A DNA stretch of 64,000 bases. Source: Dromaius novaehollandiae. Lineage: Eukaryota; Chordata; Aves; Casuariiformes; Dromaiidae. The stretch spans positions 18,558,501-18,622,500 of the forward strand of contig NC_088113.1 in the NCBI RefSeq assembly GCF_036370855.1, given 5' to 3'. Shown in pieces: positions 35,521 through 46,277 of the stretch (position 1 is its first letter; each line of letters starts with the position of its first letter). The notes under the pieces are model-generated. The model saw nothing but the letters and a program-made list of their open reading frames with translations. It was not told the origin of the DNA and did not search any database. A program made the translations under genes and the position numbers.

Positions 35521-36460
35521 TTCCGCACCGCGCAGCCCCCGCGCCGGCCCCGCCCCTCCCGGCTGCGCGGCGGCGCTGCGCCAATGGGAAGCGGCGCAGG
35601 GCGGAGGGGGGCGGCGCAGCGCCAATGGGGAGCGCGCCGGGCGGAGGGGGGCGGCGCCGCGCCAATGGGGAGCGGCGCCGGGCGGAGGGGGTGGAGCGGC
35701 GCCCCGCGGTGCTGCGCGCGGGGCTTTGTGCGGCGGCGGCGCGCTGCCATGGCGGTGTGGTTGGGCCCCGCGGCCGCCGCGGGGGAGGCGCGGGACGAGG
35801 CGGCCCTGTGGCGCTACGACTCCACCTGGGAGGACGACGACGAGGACGAGGAGCAGCAGCAGGAGGAGGAGGAGGAGGAGGAAGGCGGCGGCGAGGCGGC
35901 GGCCCGGGCCGAGCCGCAGGACGCGGCGCCGAGCGGGTGGCGGAGCTGCCGGCAGGCCGGCGGCGCCCAGGTGGGTGCGGGCGGCGGCGGGGCCGCGGGA
36001 CGGGCCCCCCCCGCCCTGCCCTGCGGCTCGGGGCCCGCAGCGTCTCCCCGCCCCGCTCTGCAGAGGCGGCTCTTGGGGCGCTCCGTGTCGTGGCTGCTGC
36101 CCCGGGAGGCACCGTAGCCCCGGGGGTTTCACCGATACTTTTTTTATTTCCTTCCGCTCGCACCGGTACGTGGTATCCCTCTAGGCCGGCTGCTTTGTTA
36201 TACTGCCTGTATTTTGGGGCTTTTCCATGAATATCCTAATTTCCAATCAGGAACCGGAGCGGCTTAAAACACGTAGGGGAAGTCGGGATTCGCCGCCGCG
36301 CTCGCTGGCGGGACGTTGCTTGGCCTTGCCGGGGGCAAGTGCAGGTCTCGGCGGGAAGAGACGGCCGAGGGCCGCCGGAGATGGGCCTGCGGGGGGGCCG
36401 GGGGCGGAGGCGTCGGGACTGCGCGGTCCGCTCCGGTGTCGTCGGGCTGCCACGTGCTCC
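35490..36460. promoter_or_regulatory. OGFR: CpG island over OGFR promoter and exon 1
   Basis: Dense CpG sequence covers the promoter, exon 1 and the first 500 bases of intron 1, with a second GC peak at 36.28-36.46 kb after a dip near 36.13-36.27 kb. It accounts for the long overlapping open frames seen on both strands in this stretch. Confidence 0.85.
35578..35699. repeat. Three ~40-bp tandem repeats, each with a CCAAT box
   Basis: Units start at 35578, 35619 and 35659 (41, 40 and about 41 bp). Each has the form GCGCCAATGGGG, then AGCGGCGC, then GGGCGGAGGGGG. Every unit carries one CCAAT box and one GC-box-like GGGCGG. The copies differ at only a few bases. The CCAATGG core also supplies an ATG per unit, two of them in frame with OGFR. 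Confidence 0.9.
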
Positions 36461-39400
36461 CGGTGTTCGCCCCACCATTCCCTGTAATCGGGTGCTTTAT
36501 CCCATAAACACAGGTTCTGTCTGTGGCAGCCGCCCGTTCCCTGCATTTCTGATAGATCCTGTTGCTGACTTTATGAACCATTTACTGATATTCTTCTGCA
36601 GCTCCCTGTATTTATTTACTTATATTTTTTTACATTATGCACATCTTTGTATGGTGTGCTTTCATACGGTCTTTCATGCCATCGGTTAAAAAGCACCACA
36701 TAAAATTTGTTCACTTTCGAAAACGGACCGTCACTTTCCATTTCTTCCAGACACATTTTTCTAGCGGGGCATGTTACAGAACAGCCCTGCAGGCAGAAAA
36801 GATCCGTCCACGTTTCAAAAATGTTACATGTGCAGTTGTAATGAATGCGGTAGTGCTGCAAAATGTGAACACTTGTCTCTGGTGCCTTAAAATGATGTCA
36901 ACTCAACTCCTCCCATTTTGGGGAAAGGGAAACTAATGAGTTTCACATGAGTTTCACTTCAGTGACTTGTTTGTGTTCTCAGACTATAAACGGGCAGATA
37001 AAGCTTTCTAATTAATACACTTGAAGAAGTTTAGTATTAAGCTTCAAAGCATTTTATAAACATAAAATCCCCTTACAAAATGGGATTTTAAAGAAGTTCA
37101 CATTTAAAATTTTTTTTTCCAGCATAGTATTCCAAGCGCTCATGACTTCCCATGAAAACACATGTGCTATATTTTGCAAACAAAACCAAGGTTTAAATAC
37201 AGCAGATGGCCATGGCCATGAATGTCTCTGCACCTTCATGGAGTTTACTTCAGGCCTTAGTTGTGCACGTAGATCTGTGAAAGGTCACCGGTATTTTAGG
37301 CCTATAAGACTTAAGGGACAGACAGGGACTTACTCGGGAATGGTTTCTGTTACTTCCTTGAAAGCACACTGTCAAAATTTTTTGTTCATTACTGGATTTT
37401 TGGGTTTTTTTATGAGTTTTAAACTTTGGCAAATGCTTCTAGAATTTTCAGATTATTCTTTTCTCTCTTTTCTTCTTTTTTTTTTTTTTAAAGTAATTCC
37501 TCCTGGATTGAGACAACAGTAAATGCAATGACTGTTTTTCACTCCAGTGAATGGAGTTTTCAGACTTTGCCTTACAGTGGAGGATGTTGTCCCTGAGACG
37601 TGTGGCCTTGGAATATTGTTCTGCATCTTTAGAGAGCAGCTCTTCCTTCAGTGCCGAATGTGTAGCCACCTCTGTCTGGCGGTGCCTGAAAAATCTTTGA
37701 GGGGGATGAGAAGCAATAGGAAAAGAAACTGCAAATCTGGTCTGTTCATGCCTCTACAACTGGCCAACGGCTTGCATCAGTTTCCAAGACTAGTTCCTAC
37801 TTCTGTTTTTATTACACTAATTCCAATTCTTCTCCCTTCAGTCTAGATGGTATTCTTTATTCCAGAAGCTATTAATGTTTTTATGCAAAACTCAGGTTAG
37901 AGTTTTTTATTATTATTTTCACTATGCACTTTCGAAAATTACCTGAAATTCTCCTTTTATGTTTGCATGTCATTTGTCTCTCTACAAATACTGCATATTT
38001 GCAATCTGAGATTCTTGCAGGCGTGTCTTTTCAGCTTTTTTTTTTTTTTTTTTTTTTTTTTCCCATTTCAGTGCCTATAGCTTCTTCTAAGAAAGAGTAT
38101 TGAAAATCTTGGCATTCATGATCATTTTAGAAGGTTACCTTTTAGCCCACTGTGAAGCATGGGGTTCATGTTCTGTTGCTCAGAGCCACAGGACAACAAG
38201 TCCTGTTATCTTCTGTGTTCCCATAACTTTCTATGAACTAAAGATTTCAGTTACTCAGCTGCACTTCTTGGATGCTGTTTTCTTTCTCATTTCTGTGTCT
38301 TGCTGATAATCTGCACATTGTTTCATCCCGTTTACTTGCAGCTGGCTTCCAGTTCTCAGCCAAACATAGTTCACGTTATCCTTTCCTGGCTTTGTTCTCT
38401 GCTTTTTTCACACGCTTCCCATGGCAATGCACATTGTGACTGATGTGTTGGGGAGAGAATCCATCTAATATTTCTCGCAACACTGATAAGCAATATGTAG
38501 GTCTAACTTATGCACACAAATTTCATAATCTTGCACTTCTGTTTGTCTTTCGCATCTGGAAGGAAAGAGAAGGTTATGTTTTCTGTGTGACTTGGGCAGA
38601 AGTTTAGACCCAGGAACACCTGCTTGGACAGGGGGCTGAGTTTTCTCTTTGCTTCTCCATCCTATTCCCTCTAATGCTTTGCTCCAGAACACCTCTGTCC
38701 TGGATCCAGCATCTTTCCAAGCAAGCTTTGTTACCCCTCCTTTATATTCTGCGTTCCTTGCAGCCTTGTCCTACATCTGTCACTGCATCTACACCTGCTC
38801 TCCTGCAAACCAATACTACTTCAAAAGTGGAGCTTGCCTGCTGTTAGCCTCTGCTACCTACCTGCGTTAAATGGCAGTATCTTGGAACCTTAAATATAAG
38901 GAACATCTGGAAGTTAATTCATCTGCAATTGGTAACAAAACTCTCATTAATTCTGGGGGCATCAGCATTTCGTCTCTGAAGTACAAAACTTTTATCATCA
39001 AAAGCATAGATGAATTTGCTAAATCCTATTTCCTGTTTACAAGTTGAACAAAGAATAATATTGACCTTTTCTGGCTGAACATAATTTTCAGTCTTGTTTG
39101 CAGCCTGTTATTTTTTTTTTCCAAGTGTTAAGTTGGTAGCAAAGTCTATTTTTATGTTTGTGTGAAATTTCTAATTTTTATGTTTGTGTGAATTTCTGCA
39201 TTGGCAGTTTGGGTAGATTATGTGAACGGACATCAGTGCTTGGATTTCTAATCATGTCTATGTCATGGGCCATGTGGTTGCGGAAAAGTTCTTTCACCTG
39301 TTTCAGCCTGCGTTGTCACGTAAAATGGAAACGTGCTGCAATATAGACAGGCATTATTTTAGATATTCATAAGTTATTAGATTAAAAAAAAATCCAGCAG

Positions 39401-42400
39401 TATCTATTTAATTCCTGTCACAGAAATATGAGAGGGTCATAGTGTGTAAGTGTATGTTTCAAATATAACTTTTTAAAATTACGTATCGATGACCTCCCTC
39501 TATGGACAAAGCTTTGATCTCCCAAATGTTCATGTCTCATGAATTGAAAGTACTAAAAATCAGCAGGGCTTGGGAGTGTATGACTTCATTACTAGGAGAT
39601 GTTACAAAATCTAATCCAGTTCCTGCCTTAATAATTAAACTAGTGATCACTATTCGCTAGATGTGGTGGTTTTGTTTTTTATTTTTCTCTGGTCAAAGGA
39701 GATCAAAGTATCAAATGCAGTTCATAAATAACTTGGGAGAGCATTTGCTGCTTCTTTCTTCTAGGTTTCTGAAAATGATTATTTTGCAAGAATCTGCCCA
39801 TCTTATCCCTATTCCACAGAGACCCTGCCCTCGCTGCCAGCTAGCACTGAAGGCTCTAACTCCAGTGTGCTTTGCATCGGGCAGGTCGTCTTATTCACGA
39901 GCAGGCTTCTTCGTTTTGGTGGTTCTGCCTTGACATTCCAGAACACTTTTAAGGGTTTCATGGTTTGGGGCAAGAGGTTTCAGCAACCCAGCAAAATTAA
40001 GCCCATCTCTTCTGCCTGTGAATTTTAACAAAAGCTTTCTCATCGCTGAAGTAATCCACTTTAAAAAAAACAAAAAAACAAAAAAACACACAATTCCATT
40101 AAAATGCATCTTAAATGATGTCATACTCACAACTTGAGGAGGTAATGAAACTGTTCTTTGTGATTTCTGTCTAACTGCTACATTTGTAAACATGTTTTAC
40201 GCTTCCAGGGTCTCTTGGGTTTGCAGGTGCTTTATCCCTACTTAACTTCACTGATGTGAGATCTGGAATAAACGTAGCACATCTGGGTAGCAAGAAGAAC
40301 CTGACACCTAATTGTCAGATGAACTTGGCACCACAGTGTTTTTTTAATAGTGATTTGAATTATGAATAAAATCATGTGAATTCAGCTGTAACTAGGTAAA
40401 TCTGTCACTTGGCAACTAATAGGAATCATGTGAATCTCTGCTGTGGGTATCTTCATTTTGTATGTATCCTTGTTTTATTTGACAAGTTCGGTTGCCTTTC
40501 AGTTTCCTATTAAATGCCTTCTCTTTGTGTGTGCAAAGAAGATCAAATCCGTCACTGTTGTCTCAGAGGGGTTTTCAGTTAGGCTTGAAGTAAAGCTTGC
40601 TTGCTTTGGAAAGATGAACAGTAACCAAGATGATGGTTGTTATGGGAATACAATAAAATAAATATCTCATGTAACCCTGCAGGTCTGTTATCTTCCACTG
40701 CCTAACTGGCATGAGGCAGGAAGACTAGAGCACAAAGCAAAGAAAAAGAAAACTTCACTTCAGTAATGTCTAGAAGGAATAAGAATCCTGATTTTTAAGT
40801 GATCTTTCTACATTTTGAATTCTACAATTTAAAGTATGAACTCTGTCTTGACTAGGGTATATAGTGACTATTTCTGAGAGACAAAGGGCTTGGTTTGTCT
40901 TTTTAAAACCTTAGAGTTAACAAGGAAAATGGCATTTTACAAATCAGGGCTTTCCAGGTAGTTCTGACCATTTCCATTCTTATGGCTTGTAGGAAAACAC
41001 CCATCTGCAATAAAAGATAAATATGAAACACGAAGACCATGATTAAGAAGACCAGAAAGTAAAAGAAATCTTTTGGTTAAAGGAAATGGTGTGAATTCCT
41101 TTTAGTCCAAAATTACCTTCAAGAATGCAGGGAAACAAGTGCAGTAACAGAGTGGCTGTGCTCATATGGGTGCTGGAAGTGCACGGTGGAGGGTGCAGGA
41201 GGGTGATAGCCAGAGGAACAATTGTTAGAGATGTGGAGTTCAGCCAGTGGCATTTTTGCAGGAGAGGTTTTAATTCTGGATCATTGATTTGTCTCTTTTC
41301 TCTAGTTCTTAGGCAGACGCAACTGGAATGCAGCGAAAGACTTGCAGAGATACAGACATCATTACCCGGTATGCATGTGCTCTCATGGCTCTTCCTCATC
41401 AAGTGCTAAGTTTAAGATGAATTCCTGGATTTGAGGACATGCTTTTGTCTTTATTTTCACAGGCCCAGAATTTCTAAGAATTTAATTTGTGAGGGGGAAG
41501 GGATAATGTGCTCGTGGGTGCATCAGAAATAAGCTGTTGCCCAAAATGTGTCTTGAGTATTCAGCTGATGCTGGAAACATGAGGGAATTCAAGAAGTGTT
41601 CAAGTGGATACTGCATTTTAAAAGACTGCTGCTTTTTGATTGCTTGTTCTCATCTCCAGGGTTTGGTAGAACCAGAAAATGACGAGGAGGAAGAGATGTG
41701 GAACTTAAGCTTTTACAAAAATGAGATTTGTTTTTTGCCCCATGGTGAGTACCTTGCTTGACTCCTCCTTGGTACAACTGTACTGTGACTATTTGAATTG
41801 GTGGAAGAGTAGCTTTGATCCATGTGGGACAACTATAAAAAGCACAGAGGAGTTTCCATTTTAAAATGTAGAATTTGCCAGTTCTTCCTTGTTCCTGCCA
41901 CATGTTCCTTCATTTTCTGTTTGCTGGTAGAAATCTAGCCTTCCCCCTCCCTGTCTAATTAGATGAACTAGTACCTGCATGCTAACATCTGGCTCCGAAT
42001 AATGGGCCACCTTGGATCTCTGGCTGACTTTAAATTTACTTTTCATTTGTTGTCATTTCTTTCTGTCTCACTCTTTCCCTTTCTCTCTAGGTTTACATAT
42101 TGAAACTCTTCTTGAGTCTTGGTGGGACAACTATGAAGTTCTTGAAGAAAACCATTCTTATATTCAGTGGTAAACTCCTGCATGCATATAGTGTCTCTCT
42201 TCAGATGTGCCTCTTAAAAGAATTGATTGTATCTGTATTCCTGAATTCAGCTTCCCAAAAGGCCTGGAGTCAAACTGCACTCCGTAGTCAAACTCGCACC
42301 CGCTTTATTTTTATGAGTTCTTGTAGAAGCAATGAGCTGGATATCCTGAAGGCACAGGTTTCCAGTGCAGCTGTGGTGCCAAATCTCAGTCATGCTTGGT

Positions 42401-45400
42401 TTTCCAGTGTACTGCAGGACAGAGTACTATGGCAATGAGGGAGATCCAAATAAGCAAAGGCTGCTGATTGCACCTTTCTGTAGAATAATTTTTTTTTTTA
42501 TGAGCAAGACTTTTTTGTCATATAGTAAACTTCTGTGTCCATAAGGGTGTGAGTTCTTCTAGAGATGCCTGTGATATCACAGTTATTGGAATCTTTGTTA
42601 ATTTTAATAGAATGGGTACCCCGGGTTGGCTGTCATTTTTGCTTCTGGACAGAAAATTTCTTTCTCTTCAGGTTATTCCCTTTACGTGAACATGGGATGA
42701 ACTGGCATGCCAAGCCACTCACACGTCAAGAAATTGAGGTATTTATTTTTATTTTTTTAAACCTGAAGGTTTAAAAAGGATTTTAAGGATTTTCCTTAGG
42801 TGCCTTTACTTTTCTTTCTCCGATCCCTAGTGTAAACAGAGCTCACTCAAGTGCTTTCAAGTGCAGCATTTGAATGTCTTGACTCTCTGTCAGTAGCTAC
42901 AGCAGCAAATCATGTGTTTACTGAAATAACCAACCCTTGTTTATTTTTCGAAGGCCACTTAAAAAACTGATGCAGATAATTAGGTAGTTGCTACTTTTAT
43001 CCACTGGTGTCTCTTGCCTTTTAGGCCTTTAAGAAGTCCAGTGAAGTTATGCAAAGGTTCGAACGTGCTTATCAACTCATGTTGAGATTTTATGGAATCA
43101 CTCTGACTAACCAGAAAACTGGAGAACTTGAAAGAACAGAGAATTGGAGTGAACGATTTCAAAACTTGAACCGGTGAGTCTCTATACTACTGGGCATTTA
43201 CTATGGCCAGACATGTTTTGAGAAGAAAAGTCATACAAAGCTGAGAAGACTGTCAGCCCTTGAGGAATGGGCACTGTTGTTGATACAAAAGTCAGTTAGC
43301 CAAGGTATTCTCATCTTGGCTCTGTCTCTGACATCAGATCATCACAATCTTTGCCACTTTAATATTACATGAAATGTGCAGAGGTTCCAGCTGAGACTGG
43401 TGTTCTATATCCAGCGCGTCAGTTAACAGCAGGCATTTTTCATCTTGGTCTTCTGAAGTATGCAGTGTAGACTTAGAGACACTGATATTGGCTATTGCAG
43501 GGCTTGTGTCTGAAACCGTATTTTAAGCTGTAATCTTAGAAACCGCTGAAGCAATTTTTACAGGTAGCCAAATTGCCTTTGTAGTGTTCTTTTAAGCTAC
43601 AAAATAGGAGTGTTTCCATGTGCTTCCCTGATTGTTTATAAAGCTGCCTTAAGGCTGGTGAAATGCTTTGAATCCTTGGTTGAAAAGTGCTCTGTAATTT
43701 GATGGTGATGTTGTATTATTGTAGGTCTTATCATAGTGAAAGTAATGACCCTTAATATTCCATACTTCCTAGTGATATTAAAAGGGGCTCTAAACGGACT
43801 GCGCATACCCCCAGATGAAAAATCAATTTGAGGACTGTAAAGTACAACAACTCTGTGTCTAGCTTAAGTCTCTAAGTCATGAAACTCTGGAATTATCAAG
43901 GGAAGCATCCTTACATGCCTGTGTTTTTATACTCTTCTACAGGCTTACCCTGCAGGCCACCATCAGGGACAGGATATTGGGCTGCGTGGACTTATGTGTC
44001 TGACCCAATATGGTGGCTGTTATCTTCTGATGGATGATGCAGAAAGCCAGAACCTTTCCAAGCAGTTGAAATGTTTAATGCAAGCAGTCCAAGAAGGGCT
44101 AGGAAGGTACTTCTGAAGGTAGACAGCTGCAGTAGGTGCTTTAAAAGTAAGCCAGCCTATACTCCCATCCCCATTGCCAAACATTCTTTAATAGATCATT
44201 ATTAACAATACACAAAATACTTTGCAGGTACCCCCGAGGTTCATTGTAACTCCAAGCACGTAAGATTTTCCCTAAACAGCTTTGTGTATCTGTTTCTCTC
44301 AGGTTTAGCCACAACAATTTGCGGATTACTCGCATCCTGAAGTGCCTGGGGGAGATGGGATATGAACACTATCAAGTGCACTTGGTGAAGTTTTTCCTAA
44401 CAGAAACTCTTGTTAAGGAGACGCTACCAAATGTCAAGAGAAGTGCCTTGGATTATTTTCTGTTCACTATCAGAAGCAAACGGAAGAGAAGAGAACTAGT
44501 CCACTATGCCTGGCAACACTTCAAGCCTCAAAGCAGCTTTGTATGGGCGCCACAAGACAAACTACTGAAATACAGACCCTGCTCAGTCAAGACACAGCTG
44601 TACCAAAAGGACGAAAGTAAAGAGGAACCTCCTGGAAAAAGAAGTGATGATTCTGTGGAAAAGGATCAGAAGGATCAGTTGCTAAAGGAGGAGCAGAAAG
44701 TTGGAGATAATGCAGACTTACAGCCTGAAGAAGTGAATGAAGAAGATACAAGACAGAAGTTAAGTGAATGTGTTTCGGAGGGAGGAGATGGTGAAGGAGA
44801 GAAAGACGCTTCATTTGCCCAACAGGAGGAGAAGGATTTGAACAGTGATGCTGAAGTGCAGAGTACGGCAGAGAACGATTGCACAAAGGAGAGCAAGAAG
44901 AGAAAACTGGATGCAAGTAGGGCAGACACTAAACACAGTGAGCCATTGAAAAGCCCAACTGATATTGAAAAAATTTCCCGTAATCTAGGAGAATGTGCAA
45001 TTGATGCTGAAATCCCCTCCTCGGTTCCAGTCTTGCAGACAGAAGAGAACCAGGAAACACTTAAAGAAGACACCGTAAGCACTGAAGATACAGCAGCACC
45101 AGAGGCAGCTGATGCGGCTGTAAAACGGAGGAAAGTTGATAAAAGAACACTGAAAGGCAAAACATGCACCTTGGCCATTAATCTGAACATGAGACCCCCT
45201 GCCCGGTTAAATACACCTGTTGCAAACACTGAGACTGAGGAGGGAAAAGTTAGTGAAAAAAAGACAGCTGTGGAGGAGACCAGTGAGAATGCTGGTGGTG
45301 ATGCAAAAGGTGGGACTGCGGACTCCACAGCTGAGTGCAAGGTCCCCAAGACGGACCGGATTTATCCAGTAAGCAATGACCTGGAGTCAGGTGGAGATCA

Positions 45401-45674
45401 GGTCACCGCCAAGAGTGACCAGCACCACTGCAATAGCATGCTCCTGGGATGCAAAAGTGAGGCAGACAAGTTAGAACAGCGTGAAAAGGCAGAAGAAAAT
45501 GCGAACGAAAAAGTGGAAGCAAAAATCACAGACAAGAACCAAGATCAAGAGAGTCTCGAGCAAAGCATGGCATCAGTTTGTCCTGAACAAGACAGTGCTG
45601 AGGCTGCAATACAAAAAGCCGATAGCTGTCAGCATGTGGCAGAACCTGATGAAGAGCAGGCAGCAACAGAGTGA
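35749..45674 (+). CDS. OGFR: Opioid growth factor receptor, 7 coding exons, complete
   Basis: OGFR is the perinuclear/nuclear receptor for opioid growth factor (Met-enkephalin) that restrains cell proliferation (family knowledge). Coding exons: 35749-35970, 41306-41368, 41660-41744, 42091-42169, 42672-42738, 43025-43173 and 44303-45674, phases 0, 0, 1, 2, 0, 2; all GT-AG. The product is 678 aa. Residues 1-74 are Ala-rich and then acidic (DSTWEDDDEDEE and a Glu run). The conserved OGFr N domain spans about residues 79-310, with RNWNAAKDLQRYRHHYP, NLSFYKNEI, NHSYIQWLFPLRE, NWHAKPLT, SHNNLRITRILK and SALDYFLF. A long hydrophilic Glu/Lys-rich tail carries two likely nuclear localisation signals, KKRKLD (420-425) and KRRKVDKR (496-503), both present in human. 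The tandem C-terminal repeats of human OGFR are absent. The start is chosen for its Kozak context (gctgccATGg) and for the DSTWE motif shared with human. In-frame ATGs at 35584 and 35665 are possible alternatives if transcription starts further upstream. Confidence 0.97.
38036..38061 (+). repeat. Poly(T) run of 26
   Basis: Twenty-six consecutive T within OGFR intron 1. No retrotransposed gene or target-site duplication was recognised next to it, so it is listed only as a homopolymer. Confidence 0.95.
39148..39198. repeat. 26-bp imperfect tandem duplication
   Basis: The segment ATTTTTATGTTTGTGTGAA is repeated with a period of 26 bases, differing by one A in the following run. It lies in OGFR intron 1. 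Confidence 0.85.
40063..40092. repeat. A7C microsatellite
   Basis: Several short units of seven or eight A followed by C, running into CACACA, in OGFR intron 1. Confidence 0.85.
41369..44302 (+). other. OGFR: OGFR introns 2-6
   Basis: The short introns of 291, 346, 502 and 286 bases and the last of 1,129 bases separate the exons of the conserved OGFr N domain (41369-41659, 41745-42090, 42170-42671, 42739-43024, 43174-44302). The exons between them are coding and are listed under OGFR. Nothing else recognisable is present in the introns. Confidence 0.85.
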
Positions 45675-45771
45675 GACAAGTGTGGCAACAGCACTCGAGC
45701 AAGCAGAGAAGAGACTGCTTCCACTGCTGGGAGCCAGCTTTGGTGTTATGGATAGCTGAGGTACATGGAAA

Positions 45772-45777
45772 AATAAA
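45772..45777 (+). terminator. OGFR: Candidate OGFR poly(A) signal (AATAAA)
   Basis: This is the first canonical hexamer after the OGFR stop codon, followed by T-rich sequence at 45825-45850. Later signals could give longer transcripts. Confidence 0.45.
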
Positions 45778-46254
45778 TTTCCTTCGACTGATCCTGGTTA
45801 AACCCAGTCTGACCTTCACCTTCCACCCTTTTTTCTTTTTTAAATGTTTGTAGTGACTTTGTTGAGAACCAGCCCTTGCTTACCCTAAAAACTCTGATTG
45901 AATCATCTTCATGGATGGGCTGTGTCCTATTACTGTTTTTATCCAATATTCAGGACTATTTGGAAGCAACAGGGATTTTTGCACTTTGCTTTGTTTCTGG
46001 TATGTCCCTTTTTTAAAGAGAAGAAGAAAATTTATTCTGTTTTCTTGTTGGAACTAGTTATGCATTAAATACAACACTTTTAATGCGGGACAGACAGCAT
46101 GAGCTACTTTGCTTTCTTTCTATATAACTTCTCTCTGTTACTTTGGAAGTCTGCACCTTCACTGAAGGCTTATTTACTCCTGGCAAAGGTGCTGTGTTTC
46201 TGCTTCTTAGGGCAGAAGTTGTAATTTTTGTGGCATTTGCCTGAAAGAAATGAG

Positions 46255-46277
46255 TACATGCATTTTGCATGCATGTA
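46255..46277. repeat. 8-bp-arm inverted repeat
   Basis: TACATGCA at 46255-46262 and its reverse complement TGCATGTA at 46270-46277, with a 7-base loop, in the presumed OGFR 3' region. Confidence 0.85.

Larger units (their letters stand above)
35470..35748 (+). promoter_or_regulatory. OGFR: OGFR promoter / 5'UTR region
   Basis: A TATA-less GC-rich promoter. It contains guanine runs at 35479-35520, GC boxes (ccccgcccc near 35549), three CCAAT boxes in forward orientation at 35581, 35622 and 35662, and a GCTGCGCGCGGGG element at 35711-35723. Regularly spaced CCAAT boxes are typical NF-Y targets just upstream of a start site, so transcription probably begins around 35.70-35.74 kb (inference). 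The start codon itself sits in GCCATGGCGG, which matches the core of a YY1 site. Confidence 0.75.
35971..41305 (+). other. OGFR: OGFR intron 1
   Basis: A 5,335-base intron, the longest in OGFR. Beyond the CpG island it is AT-rich. It holds T runs (37476-37489 and 26 T at 38036-38061), a 26-bp imperfect duplication near 39148-39198 and an A7C microsatellite near 40063-40090. I see no additional coding exon: phase 0 of exon 1 joins phase 0 of exon 2 directly. Confidence 0.85.

Noticed and set aside
35431-36163. Minus-strand frames of 233 and 239 codons over OGFR exon 1
   Set aside because: Same composition effect as above; the translation is Arg/Pro repeats mirroring the tandem promoter units.
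35136-36230. 364-codon plus-strand open frame across the OGFR promoter
   Set aside because: It runs through the CpG island in a different frame from OGFR exon 1 and reads as low-complexity Ala/Gly/Arg; stop codons are simply rare in such GC-rich sequence.
44675-45349. 224-codon minus-strand frame
   Set aside because: It is the antisense shadow of the Glu/Lys-rich OGFR tail, where GAA/GAG/AAG codons read as TTC/CTC/CTT on the other strand.
44319-45674. OGFR last exon read as an independent 451-codon gene
   Set aside because: It begins at a TTG inside the exon; the acceptor at 44301-44302 and phase match to exon 6 show it is part of OGFR.
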